Assembly (NCBI GenBank): GCA_016867725.1
Contig: VGIX01000010.1
Coordinates: 1 to 57,393 of the forward strand
Reading direction: 5' to 3'
Source of the DNA: Candidatus Effluviviaceae Genus I sp.
GTDB lineage: Bacteria > Joyebacterota > Joyebacteria > Joyebacterales > Joyebacteraceae
DNA: 57,393 bases
Numbering within the stretch: position 1 is the stretch's first letter; each line of letters starts with the position of its first letter. This document shows positions 20,861 through 28,738 of this stretch, piece after piece. The translations under genes were made by a program, and so were the position numbers. The notes beneath the pieces were generated by a model. The model was not told where the DNA came from. It did not search any database and saw only the letters and a list, made by a program, of their open reading frames with translations.

Positions 20861-21805
20861 ATGTCGCGCATCGTCATTCTGATGGCTGTCGCGCTTGCTG
20901 CGGCCGCAGCTCCGGCGCCGGGTCACACCTACCGCGTCGCCGCCGACGGAAGCGGCGACTTCATGACGATCCAGGAGGGACTTAGCGCCGCGCTCGGCGG
21001 CGACACGGTGTCGGTGGCTCCGGGGACATACTCAGGCGCCGGGAACCGCTCGCTCAACTTCGGCGGGCGGCGCGTGCTGCTCATCGCGCCCGCTGGGCCC
21101 GAGTCCACGACCATCGACTGTGAGTCGGCGGCGCGCGGGTTCACGTTCAGCTCCGGCGAGGACACGACCGCGGTCGTCCGCGGGTTCACCATCACGCGCG
21201 GCTACGCCGCGCAGGGCGGCGGGATCAACTGCACCGGCGCCTCGCCGCTCATTGACGGCTGCTGGTTCGTCGCGAACTCGGCGACCTCCGGCGCCGGCGC
21301 GTTCTTCGCGTCGTCCTCGGCGAAGGTCAGGAACTGCGTCTTCACGGGGAACACGGCCACGTACGGAAGCGGCGCCACCTTCCTCTTATCGGCCGTCGTC
21401 GTGAGGAACTGCACGTTCGCCCGGAACGGAGGGGCCGGAGCCCCAGGAACCCTCTACTGCGTCGGCAGCCCCGCGCCGACCTTCCGCGCGTGCGTCGTCG
21501 CGTTCAGCGCGGCCGGGCCCCCCATGAAGTGCGAGAACGGCGCGTCCCCCGTGACGACCCGCTCGGTCGTGTTCGGTAACGCCGGGGGCAACACGCTCTG
21601 CGGGAACGCGACCGACAACCTCGTCACCGACCCGCTCCTCTGCGGCATGCTCGCCGCCGACTACACGCTCTGCGCGAACTCGCCGTGCCTGCCGGGCAAC
21701 AACGCCTGGGGCGAGCGCGTCGGCGCGCTCGGCGCCGGGTGCGGGGACTGCGCGTCCGCGGTGGAACCGATGTCCTGGGGGCGGATCAAAGCCCTGTGGC
21801 GCTGA
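20861..21805 (+). CDS. Secreted short beta-helix protein ending in SWGRIKALWR
   Basis: A 314-aa exported protein. A signal peptide (1-21) is followed by YRVAADGSGDFMTIQEGLSA, the opening typical of polymorphic-outer-membrane/NosD-like right-handed beta-helices. Short coils follow (GFTITRGYAAQGGG, LIDGCWFVANSATSGAG, VRNCVFTGNTATYGSG, VRNCTFARNG). Cysteines are frequent from about residue 85 to the end, suggesting disulfides outside the cytoplasm. The protein closes VEPMSWGRIKALWR, a tail shared with two unrelated exported proteins in this window but in different codons. It has no FlgD-like domain. Its 3' end abuts the remnant of a minus-strand aminotransferase. The function is unknown beyond a surface or extracellular location. 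Confidence 0.85.
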   Translation: MSRIVILMAVALAAAAAPAPGHTYRVAADGSGDFMTIQEGLSAALGGDTVSVAPGTYSGAGNRSLNFGGRRVLLIAPAGPESTTIDCESAARGFTFSSGEDTTAVVRGFTITRGYAAQGGGINCTGASPLIDGCWFVANSATSGAGAFFASSSAKVRNCVFTGNTATYGSGATFLLSAVVVRNCTFARNGGAGAPGTLYCVGSPAPTFRACVVAFSAAGPPMKCENGASPVTTRSVVFGNAGGNTLCGNATDNLVTDPLLCGMLAADYTLCANSPCLPGNNAWGERVGALGAGCGDCASAVEPMSWGRIKALWR

Positions 21806-21825
21806 CCGTCGCGCCGCGCTCGACA

Positions 21826-22065
21826 CGCAAGGCCCGTGTGCGCGTCGGAGGGCCCGTACTGCGAGGCCGCGGTTGGGTTGCCGCCCTCGAGCGCCGCGGC
21901 GGTCCCATCCTCGAACCGGACGTCGATCCGATCGAACACGAACGTGTCGGGGTTGGGGTAGCCCCCCCCGAGCGAGATCATCCCCGGGAGCTTCACGAAC
22001 CGCTGAAGCTCGCGGATGGGCGACGGCTCCTTGGCAGTGCGGCCGGCTTTACTCGCCGCGGGGGT
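21826..22065 (-). pseudogene. Remnant of a PLP aminotransferase (class I/II) N-terminus
   Basis: On the minus strand about 75 codons read SKAGRTAKEPSPIRELQRFV, LPGMISLGGGYPNPDTFVF and SQYGPSD in order. This is the N-terminal signature of the kynurenine/2-aminoadipate aminotransferase group (SPIREL..., PGMISLGGGxPxPxTF, QYGPxxG). The frame has no start codon at the right place and loses similarity just after QYGPSDA, next to the stop of the beta-helix gene. The PLP lysine and the remaining roughly 320 residues are absent. It is a dead stub left by a deletion or replacement. Confidence 0.7.
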
Positions 22066-22076
22066 TCTGATAGCAT
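22048..22076 (+). promoter_or_regulatory. Promoter candidate of the AOR operon
   Basis: TTTACT (22048-22053), 17-base spacer, TAGCAT (22071-22076). It lies 31 bases before the first operon gene and overlaps the 5' edge of the aminotransferase remnant. Confidence 0.28.
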
Positions 22077-22107
22077 CGCCGCGACGTTCGGAACACAGGA
22101 GATACCC

Positions 22108-22809
22108 ATGAACTCGCGGCGTTTCGTCGTCCTCTCGGTGCTGCTCTTCGGCTCGCTCTGGGGCCTCGTCGAGCTCGGCATCGGGGAGCTCGCCTGGGTG
22201 AACGACGTGCCGAGAGCGCCCATCCTCACGGCGTTCGGCGTCCTCTTCATGGTCCTCGCGCGCTCCCTGTGGAGCGTCCCCGGAAGCACGCTCGCGCTCG
22301 CGGCCGTGGCGTCGGCGTACAAGGTCCTGCAGCACCCCGTGTGGGGATGCAAGCTCGCGGCGGTGGTCGTCGTGGGAGCGATCTTCGAGGCAGGCTTCAC
22401 GCTGTACGAGAGGCGCGCAGGCAGGACCGCGTGGTCCGCGGTCCCGCTCGCGCGCGGCGCCGCATCGTCTGGCGCGACCGCTCCGTCGGCCGCGCGAGAC
22501 GTCTGGGCGCCGGTCGCCCTCTCGATGGCGCTCACCTTCGTGTCGTTCGTCGTGTTCGGGTACTTCGCCAGGTACGTTCTGCTCAATCCCTACTGGATGG
22601 CGGCAGACAAGCTGCTCGACTACCAGTTCGTCCAGGGGCCCGTCGCCACGCTCCTCGCCGCCCCGGCGGCGTGGGCCGGCCTCGCCCTCGGCGCGCGGCT
22701 CTCGGAGTCGCGCGCCACGTGGAGCAGGGCTGTCTGGGTCGCCTACCGCGCAGCCGCCGTCGGTTCCGGGATCGCCGCCGTCGCGACGGCGGTCGCGCTG
22801 CGCTACTAG
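22108..22809 (+). CDS. Polytopic membrane protein of unknown function, first in AOR operon
   Basis: The 233-aa product has about six hydrophobic segments (for example LSVLLFGSLWGLVELGIG, ILTAFGVLFMVLARSLW, VALSMALTFVSFVVFGY). Charged, proline-rich ERRAGRTAWSAVPLARG lies between the third and fourth. AGGAG sits 6 bases before the ATG. I do not recognise a family. Size and topology resemble small ECF-type S components or integral accessory proteins. Its place 18 bases upstream of mobB, at the head of a tungsten/molybdenum enzyme operon, makes a role in oxyanion or cofactor supply possible; this is inference from context only. Confidence 0.8.
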   Translation: MNSRRFVVLSVLLFGSLWGLVELGIGELAWVNDVPRAPILTAFGVLFMVLARSLWSVPGSTLALAAVASAYKVLQHPVWGCKLAAVVVVGAIFEAGFTLYERRAGRTAWSAVPLARGAASSGATAPSAARDVWAPVALSMALTFVSFVVFGYFARYVLLNPYWMAADKLLDYQFVQGPVATLLAAPAAWAGLALGARLSESRATWSRAVWVAYRAAAVGSGIAAVATAVALRY

Positions 22810-22827
22810 TGCCCGCGCGGAGACGAC

Positions 22828-23481
22828 ATGGCAGGATTCTGGATCCAGATCGTCGGAGCGAAGAAGACGGGCAAGACCTCCCTCGCCGAGGACATCACGC
22901 GCGAGCTGGTCCGCCGCGGGCGCCGGGTGTGCTACATCAAGCACACGCACGAAGACGGGCCGACGCTCGACGGCGAGGACACCGACACCGCGCGCGCGCG
23001 TCGCGCCGGCGCCTCGGCGGCGGTCCTCGCGGGGGCGGGCTCCACGGTCGTGTTCCGCGCGCCGGGCGGCGAGTCGCTCGAGCGCGTCGCCCTGCGAGAC
23101 TCCCTCCCCGGCGAGATCGTGCTTGCCGAGGGGTTCAAGGGGTCGCCCGGAAGCAAGATCGTCGTGACGGGAGGCGGGCTCGACGTCGCGTCGCTCGACG
23201 GCGTCATCGGCGTCGTCGGCGAGCGACCGGACGGGTTCGACGGACCCGCGTTCCGGGCCGACGAGACCGGTCGCCTGTGCGACCTCATCGAGGCGACCGC
23301 GGCGGCCGCCCAGGGCGGCGACCGCTGGATGACCTCGCTTACGGTGGACGGCCGCGAGGTGCCGCTGAACGCGTTCGTGCAGGACATCCTCGCGTCGGGC
23401 GTCCTTGGGATGAGCTCGGCGCTCCAGAACGTCGAGGGCGGGGACGCCATCGAGCTCCGGTGCCGAAGGCGGAGGAGTTGA
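22828..23481 (+). CDS. mobB: MobB-like GTP-binding molybdopterin protein with C-terminal extension
   Basis: A 217-aa P-loop protein: IVGAKKTGKTSL (Walker A, 9-19) and YIKHTHEDGPTLDGEDTDTARARRAGA are the signature regions of MobB, which helps attach nucleotides to molybdopterin. EIVLAEGFKGSPGSKIVV is also typical. After the MobB core (about 150 aa) comes an extra module (WMTSLTVDGREVPLNAFVQD ... SALQNV), a form I associate with anaerobe and archaeal versions. AORs normally carry a tungstopterin without nucleotide, so MobB may serve another enzyme or a variant cofactor. Its TGA overlaps the ferredoxin ATG by one base, indicating coupling. Confidence 0.88.
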   Translation: MAGFWIQIVGAKKTGKTSLAEDITRELVRRGRRVCYIKHTHEDGPTLDGEDTDTARARRAGASAAVLAGAGSTVVFRAPGGESLERVALRDSLPGEIVLAEGFKGSPGSKIVVTGGGLDVASLDGVIGVVGERPDGFDGPAFRADETGRLCDLIEATAAAAQGGDRWMTSLTVDGREVPLNAFVQDILASGVLGMSSALQNVEGGDAIELRCRRRRS

Positions 23482-23891
23482 TGCGCATCAAGGTCGACAC
23501 GTCACGGTGCACGGGCTGCAAGCTCTGCCAGCAGATCTGCACCATCGAGCACTACGGCGAGATCAACCCGAAGAAGGCGGCCATCCGCATCGGGGCGGAG
23601 TTCCCGGAGCCCGGCGTGTTCACGCCGCGGCTCTGCGTGCAGTGCGGCGCGTGCGCGCGCGCATGCCCCGAGGGCGCCATCGAGCGCACGGGGAGCGCCG
23701 ACGCGTTCGTCCTTGATACCTCGAAGTGCACGAACTGCGGCGTCTGCGTCGAGACCTGCCCGATCGGCGTGATGTACACGCACGCGGCGGCCCCGACGCC
23801 CGTCAAGTGCGACCTGTGTCTCAAGTGCACCGAGGTCTGCAACACCGGGGCGCTCACGGTGGTGGACTCGCCGCGGCCGACCTCGCGCTAG
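23481..23891 (+). CDS. Polyferredoxin with four complete 4Fe-4S motifs
   Basis: The 136-aa protein has four intact CX2CX2CX3C sets: Cys 10/13/16/20, 52/55/58/62, 83/86/89/93 and 110/113/116/120. The layout resembles the electron-transfer beta subunits of molybdo/tungsto-enzymes (HycB/DmsB-like). No export signal is present, so it acts in the cytoplasm, most likely as electron acceptor for the AOR encoded 71 bases downstream. The last six residues (PRPTSR) carry no motif. Start: the ATG overlaps the mobB stop by one base, and GGAGGAG lies 3 bases before it. Confidence 0.93.
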   Translation: MRIKVDTSRCTGCKLCQQICTIEHYGEINPKKAAIRIGAEFPEPGVFTPRLCVQCGACARACPEGAIERTGSADAFVLDTSKCTNCGVCVETCPIGVMYTHAAAPTPVKCDLCLKCTEVCNTGALTVVDSPRPTSR

Positions 23892-23962
23892 CGGCGCGCG
23901 GATGCTCGCGCGCGGGCCGGCGCGCTGAGCGAACCCTCTCAGGCACGGAACGGAGCGACGCG

Positions 23963-25879
23963 ATGTACGGATTCGGCGGGACTGTTCTGCGCATCAACCT
24001 TGAGACCGGCGAGATCAGGCGGTCGCCGACGCCGGAGTCGTTCGCCCGCGAGTGGCTCGGCGCACGCGGCTTCGTCGCAAAGACCATCTACGACGAGGTC
24101 CCGCGCAACGCCGACCCGCTCGGTCCGGAGAACCTCTTCATCGTGGCGCCGGGAGTTCTCACGGGCTCCTTCGCCCCGTGCGGCTCCAAGCTCGGCTTCG
24201 GTTGCGTCTCGCCGCTCACGAACGGACACGCCGATTCGAACATGGGCGGCCACCTCGGCCCCGAGATCAAGTACGCCGGCTACGACATGATCGTCCTCGA
24301 GCGCATCTCGCCGAAGCCCGTGTACCTCTTCATCGACGACGACGCGGTCGAGCTCCGACCCGCCGAGCAGTACTGGGGCATGGGCTCGCTCGACCTCGAG
24401 GCCCGCATGAAGAAGGACCTCGGCGAGGACTTCCAGATCGCGACCATCGGGCCCGCCGGCGAGAACGGCGTCGGGTTCGCGTGCATCACGCACGACTTCG
24501 GGCGGCAGGCCGGCCGGTGCGGCGTGGGCGCCGTCATGGGCTCGAAGCGCTTGAAGGCCATCGCGGTTCGCGGGACGAAGTCGCTCGCGGTGCACGACCT
24601 GCCGGGCCTTACGAAGCACACCTACGACATCATCCAGCGCACGAAGCCCCACCCGAACATGGAGCCGTGGCAGAAGTACGGCACGGCGCTCTTCGTGAGC
24701 TGGGCCAACGAGCACGGCTGCTTCCCCAGCCGCAACTTCCAGACGACCTACCACGAGGGATGGGAGGGCATCAGCGGCGAGAAGCTCGCCGAGGAGGTCC
24801 TCGTCACGCACAAGGCGTGCTTCGGCTGCTGGATGAACTGCGGGAAGTACTCGCGCGCGCGCATTCCCGGCAAGCCCGACACCTACCTCGAGGGGCCCGA
24901 GTACGAGACCATCGCGCTCTGCGGCGGAAGCTGCGGCATGACCGACATCCACCACGTCGCCTACGCCAACTACCTGTGCGACAACCTCGGCCTCGACACG
25001 ATGAGCGGCGGGAACGTGACGGGCTTCGCGATGGAGTGCTACGAGCGCGGCATCATCACGAAGGACGACCTCGAGGGCCACGAGCTCCGCTGGGGCAACA
25101 TCGACGACTTCGAGCACTTCGTCGGCATGATCGCCGCGCGCCGCGGGATCGGCGAGCTCTTCTCGCACGGGACGCGCGCCGCCGCGCAGAAGCTCGGGCG
25201 CGGCACGATCGAGTTCGCGGAGCAGGCGAAGGGCATGGAGTTCTCGGGCTACGACACGCGCTGGTACTCCGCGCAGCTCCTCTCCTACTGCACCGCCGAC
25301 ATCGGCGCGCACCACAACCGGAGCTGGGCCATCACGGCCGACATCGAGCTCGGGCAGGACACGCCGGTCGGCAAGGCCCCGGTCGTCATCTACCTCCAGC
25401 ACATCAGGCCGCTCTTCGACACCTGGTGCTGCTGCCGGCTCTTCTGGGGAGAGCTCGACGTGACCCCCGAGGAGCACGTGGACGCGGTGCGGCACCTCAC
25501 GGGGTGGGACATCACCATCGAGGAGTGCATGCTCACCTCGGAGAGGATCTGGAACCTCACGCGCGCGCACTACCTCGAGCGGAACGGCGGCCCCGGGCGG
25601 AAGCACGACGTCGCGCCGCTCCGCCAGCTCGAGGAGAGGATCCCCACCGGGCCGGCCGAGGGCAGGAAGGTCGGCACCGAGAACTTCGAGTACATGCTGA
25701 ACGACTACTACGCCAACCGCGGCTGGGACGCGGAGGGCAACCCGACGCGCGAGGTGCTCGAGACGCTCGGCCTGCCGCGCATCGCGGACAGGCTCGAGAA
25801 GCTGGGGCTCCTCGGAAAGCCAATCCCGGGCGGCATCCCGAAGGTGCGCGGACAGAAGCTCAAGCCGAAGGCGATGTGA
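23963..25879 (+). CDS. aor: Aldehyde ferredoxin oxidoreductase, tungsten type
   Basis: The 638-aa enzyme oxidises aldehydes to acids with ferredoxin as acceptor. It starts MYGFGGTVLRINLETGEI, the usual family opening. The domain-1 pterin region GSFAPCGSKLGFGCVSPLTN and GGHLGPEIKYAGYDMIVLER is present. The cluster ligands match the Pyrococcus pattern: CFGCWMNC places Cys near 286, 289 and 293, and DTWCCCRLFWG supplies the distal Cys near 489-491. EYETIALCGGSCG and EFSGYDTRWYSAQLLSYCTADIGAHHN mark the bis-pterin and substrate pocket. It ends by overlapping the MoaD-like gene by one base. The neighbouring amino acid permease suggests aldehydes derived from amino acids. Confidence 0.95.
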   Translation: MYGFGGTVLRINLETGEIRRSPTPESFAREWLGARGFVAKTIYDEVPRNADPLGPENLFIVAPGVLTGSFAPCGSKLGFGCVSPLTNGHADSNMGGHLGPEIKYAGYDMIVLERISPKPVYLFIDDDAVELRPAEQYWGMGSLDLEARMKKDLGEDFQIATIGPAGENGVGFACITHDFGRQAGRCGVGAVMGSKRLKAIAVRGTKSLAVHDLPGLTKHTYDIIQRTKPHPNMEPWQKYGTALFVSWANEHGCFPSRNFQTTYHEGWEGISGEKLAEEVLVTHKACFGCWMNCGKYSRARIPGKPDTYLEGPEYETIALCGGSCGMTDIHHVAYANYLCDNLGLDTMSGGNVTGFAMECYERGIITKDDLEGHELRWGNIDDFEHFVGMIAARRGIGELFSHGTRAAAQKLGRGTIEFAEQAKGMEFSGYDTRWYSAQLLSYCTADIGAHHNRSWAITADIELGQDTPVGKAPVVIYLQHIRPLFDTWCCCRLFWGELDVTPEEHVDAVRHLTGWDITIEECMLTSERIWNLTRAHYLERNGGPGRKHDVAPLRQLEERIPTGPAEGRKVGTENFEYMLNDYYANRGWDAEGNPTREVLETLGLPRIADRLEKLGLLGKPIPGGIPKVRGQKLKPKAM

Positions 25880-26118
25880 TGGTCGTCTATCTTCGATCCG
25901 GTGGGAGACTGCGGGAGCGGCTCCAGCCCGACGTGGACCAGTACACCCGCCGCGTCGAGGTGGAGGGCGCCCCCACGCTCCGCGAGATCCTCGACACCCT
26001 GCGCATCCCCCGCGCGCTCGTGGCCTTCGGCTACTCCCAGGGCACCGTGCGCAGGCTCGACTACAGACCGGCCGACGGCGAGACCATCACGCTGCAACCG
26101 CCAGTCGCCGGCGGGTGA
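25879..26118 (+). CDS. MoaD/ThiS-like sulfur-carrier protein
   Basis: A 79-aa ubiquitin-fold carrier ending in the double glycine (PPVAGG) that is adenylated and thiocarboxylated by an E1 enzyme. The beta-grasp pattern is visible: RRVEVEGAPTLREILDTLRI, then VAFGYSQGTVRRLDYRPADGETITLQPPVAGG. It overlaps AOR upstream (TGATG) and the E1 gene downstream (GTGA). The likely role is to give sulfur for the dithiolene of the pterin cofactor used by this AOR. A duplicate of a housekeeping MoaD dedicated to the operon is plausible. Confidence 0.87.
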   Translation: MVVYLRSGGRLRERLQPDVDQYTRRVEVEGAPTLREILDTLRIPRALVAFGYSQGTVRRLDYRPADGETITLQPPVAGG

Positions 26119-26891
26119 GAAGGGCGACCGCGCATCTGGGGCGGCCCATGCCAGCTCTCGGGAACGGCATCGAGGAACGCTACTCGCGTCAGCTCGGCGT
26201 ACCCGGCTGGGGCGCGGAGGGCCAGCGGCGCCTCGCGGCCGCGTGCGTGTTCGTCGCGGGGGCCGGCGGGCTCGGGTGCTCCGCGGCGGTGTACCTCGCC
26301 GCGGCAGGCGTCGGGCGGCTCACGGTCTGCGACGCCGACCGGATCGAGCCCTCCAACCTGAACAGGCAGTTCCTCTACACGCCGGCGGACGTCGGCAGCG
26401 AGAAGGCGACCGCCGCCGCGGAGCGGCTCCGCGCGATGAACCCCTCGATCGAGGTCGAGCCGGTCGTCGCCGAGATCAACGAGCGGACGGCGCGCGACCT
26501 CACCGGCGGCGCCACGCTGCTCCTCGACTGCCTCGACAACCTCGAGACGCGCTTCGTGCTCAACCGCTGCTCCATCGCCTCGGGCGTGCCGATGGTGCAC
26601 GCGGCGGTCTCGGAGTTCACCGGCCACGTGGCGCTCCTGCACCCGCCGGCCACGCCGTGCCTCGAGTGCTTCTTCCCTCCCGCGCCGCCGCCGGTCGAGC
26701 CGGCCGTTCCCGGCGTCACGCCGGGCCTCGTGGGCGCGCTCGAGGCGGCAGAGGCCATCAAGTTCATCGTCGGCGTCGGCGAGCCGCTCGCCGGGCGCCT
26801 GCTGATCGTCGAGGCGCTCGAGCCGCGCTTCGATGTCGTGACGCTGGAGAGGGACCGCGACTGCCCCGCGTGCGGGAGGCTCTGCCGATGA
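26115..26891 (+). CDS. MoeB/ThiF-like E1 adenylyltransferase
   Basis: A 258-aa E1-like enzyme that adenylates the GG tail of the preceding MoaD-like carrier. Motifs: ERYSRQLGVPGWG, nucleotide-binding GAGGLGCSAAVYLAAAGVG, the conserved DADRIEPSNLNRQFLY, DCLDNLETRFVLNR, and a zinc site from TPCLECFF plus CPACGRLC. The GTG at 26115 overlaps the carrier stop by 4 bases. An ATG at 26148 is an alternative and removes 11 residues that match nothing. The 3' end overlaps the permease by ATGA. No rhodanese domain is fused. Confidence 0.9.
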   Translation: MRRATAHLGRPMPALGNGIEERYSRQLGVPGWGAEGQRRLAAACVFVAGAGGLGCSAAVYLAAAGVGRLTVCDADRIEPSNLNRQFLYTPADVGSEKATAAAERLRAMNPSIEVEPVVAEINERTARDLTGGATLLLDCLDNLETRFVLNRCSIASGVPMVHAAVSEFTGHVALLHPPATPCLECFFPPAPPPVEPAVPGVTPGLVGALEAAEAIKFIVGVGEPLAGRLLIVEALEPRFDVVTLERDRDCPACGRLCR

Positions 26892-28729
26892 AGCTCAGGA
26901 GGCGCCTCGGGCTCTCCGACGTGTTCAGCATCGCGACCGGGGCCATGATCAGCTCCGGCATCTTCGTGCTGCCCGGGCTCGCCCACGCGCGCGCCGGCCC
27001 CGCGGTCGCCCTCTCGTACCTCATCGCGGGTCTCTTCGCCTCCACCGGCCTCTTGAGCGTCGCCGAGCTCACGACGGCCATGCCCAAGGCGGGCGGCGAC
27101 TACTTCTTCGTCTCGCGCGGGATGGGGCCGGCGGCCGGGACGGTCGCGGGCATCCTCACCTGGTTCGCGCTCTCACTCAAGGTCGCGTTCGCGCTCGTCG
27201 GCATGACGGTGTTCGCGCAGCTCGTGCTGCCCGCGGACCCGCACCTCGTGGGCGTCGCGTTCTGCCTGTTCTTCGTCGGCCTCAACGTGATCGGCGTCAA
27301 GGAGGCCGCGCGCCTTCAGGTGGTCCTCGTGGCGGCGCTGCTCGCGCTCATGGCCCTCTACATCGTGCGCGGCCTTCCGATGGTGGACGTGCAACGCTTC
27401 GAACCGTTCGCGCCGCACGGGGCGCGCGCGGTCTTCGCGACGGCCGGCCTCGTCTTCGTGTCGTACGGCGGGCTCCTCAAGGTCGCCAGCATCTCGGAGG
27501 AGGTGCGCGAGCCCGGGCGGCTGCTGCCGCTCGGGATGGTCCTCTCGTGGGTCGTCGCATGCCTCATGTACGTGCTCATCGTGTTCGTCACGAGCGGCGT
27601 GCTGGACGCGCACGTGCTCGACCGCTCCACGATGCCGATCTCGCTCGGCGCCGAGGCGATCATGGGGCGGCCGGGGATGATCGCCCTCAGCGTCGCGGCC
27701 ATCCTGGCGTTCCTCACGACGGCGAACGGCGGCATCATGGCGGCCTCGCGGTACCTTCTCGCTCTGAGCCGCGACGGACTCATCCCGGAGCCGTTCGGCC
27801 GGATCGGACAGAGGTTCCGCACGCCGCACGTCGCCCTGCTTGTGACCGGGGCGCTCGTGCTCGCCGCGCTCTTCGTGAGACTGGAGGTCCTCGTCGGGGC
27901 GGCCTCCGCGGTGTTCATGTCGACGTACGTCCTCGCCAACCTCGCGGTGATCATCCTGAGAGAGAGCCGCCTGCAGAACTACCGGCCGAAGTTCCGGGCG
28001 CCGCTCTACCCGTGGGTCCAGATCGCGGGAATCGTGGGGATCCTCTTCGTGATCGTCGAGATGGGGGGCGGGGCGTTCCTGACGGTCGCGACGCTTGCGC
28101 TGCTGGGGTTCCTCGTGTACTGGCTCTACGGCAGGGCGCGCTCGGCCAGCGAGTCCGCGCTCCTGCATCTCGTGGAGAGGGTCACGGCGAAGGAACTGGT
28201 CACGGGGACGCTCGAGGAAGAGCTCAAGGAGATCATCCACGAGCGCGACGGGGTCCGCGAGGACCTCTTCGACGGGCTCGTGAAGCGCGGCCCCGTCGTG
28301 GACATGGAAGGCGCGATGTCCCACGGGGACTTCTTCGCGCTGGCCGCGGAGCGGCTCGGGCCTCGCGTCGGCGTCGAGCCTGGCGAGCTCCGCGAGCTGC
28401 TGCTCGCGCGCGAGCGGGAGACCAGCACCGTGCTTGCCCCGGGGCTCGCGATCCCGCACGTCGTCATCCCGGGCGCGGGGACCTTCGAGCTTCTCATGGC
28501 GAGGTCGCGCGCGGGCGTCGCCTTCCCCGGCGCGGGCGCGCCGGTCCACGCGGCCTTCGTGCTCGTCGGAACGCTCGACCAGCGCAACATGCACCTGCGC
28601 GCGCTGTCGGCGATCGCCCAGGTCGTGCAGGGCCGCGACTTCGAGAAGCGCTGGATGCGGGCGCGCGGCGAGCAGGCGCTCCGCGACGTGCTGCTGCTCG
28701 GCGAGCGCCGCAGGGTGCACGACGAGTGA
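26888..28729 (+). CDS. APC-superfamily amino acid permease fused to PTS EIIA (PtsN-like) domain
   Basis: A 613-aa fusion. Residues 1 to about 425 are an APC permease with roughly 12 membrane helices, including GLSDVFSIATGAMISSGIF, the helix-1 substrate/Na+ site of the LeuT fold. FVSYGGLLKVASISEEVREP and MAASRYLLALSRDGLIPEPF are also typical. After a charged linker, residues about 470-605 form a PTS EIIA type-2 domain: RETSTVLAPGLAIPHVVIPG keeps the phosphorylatable His (PH), and FVLVGTLDQRNMHLRALSAIAQ is the family's second signature. The cytoplasmic EIIA could gate transport by phosphorylation. Last gene of the AOR operon; it stops 9 bases from a convergent gene. Confidence 0.92.
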   Translation: MKLRRRLGLSDVFSIATGAMISSGIFVLPGLAHARAGPAVALSYLIAGLFASTGLLSVAELTTAMPKAGGDYFFVSRGMGPAAGTVAGILTWFALSLKVAFALVGMTVFAQLVLPADPHLVGVAFCLFFVGLNVIGVKEAARLQVVLVAALLALMALYIVRGLPMVDVQRFEPFAPHGARAVFATAGLVFVSYGGLLKVASISEEVREPGRLLPLGMVLSWVVACLMYVLIVFVTSGVLDAHVLDRSTMPISLGAEAIMGRPGMIALSVAAILAFLTTANGGIMAASRYLLALSRDGLIPEPFGRIGQRFRTPHVALLVTGALVLAALFVRLEVLVGAASAVFMSTYVLANLAVIILRESRLQNYRPKFRAPLYPWVQIAGIVGILFVIVEMGGGAFLTVATLALLGFLVYWLYGRARSASESALLHLVERVTAKELVTGTLEEELKEIIHERDGVREDLFDGLVKRGPVVDMEGAMSHGDFFALAAERLGPRVGVEPGELRELLLARERETSTVLAPGLAIPHVVIPGAGTFELLMARSRAGVAFPGAGAPVHAAFVLVGTLDQRNMHLRALSAIAQVVQGRDFEKRWMRARGEQALRDVLLLGERRRVHDE

Positions 28730-28738
28730 GGGGGCGTG

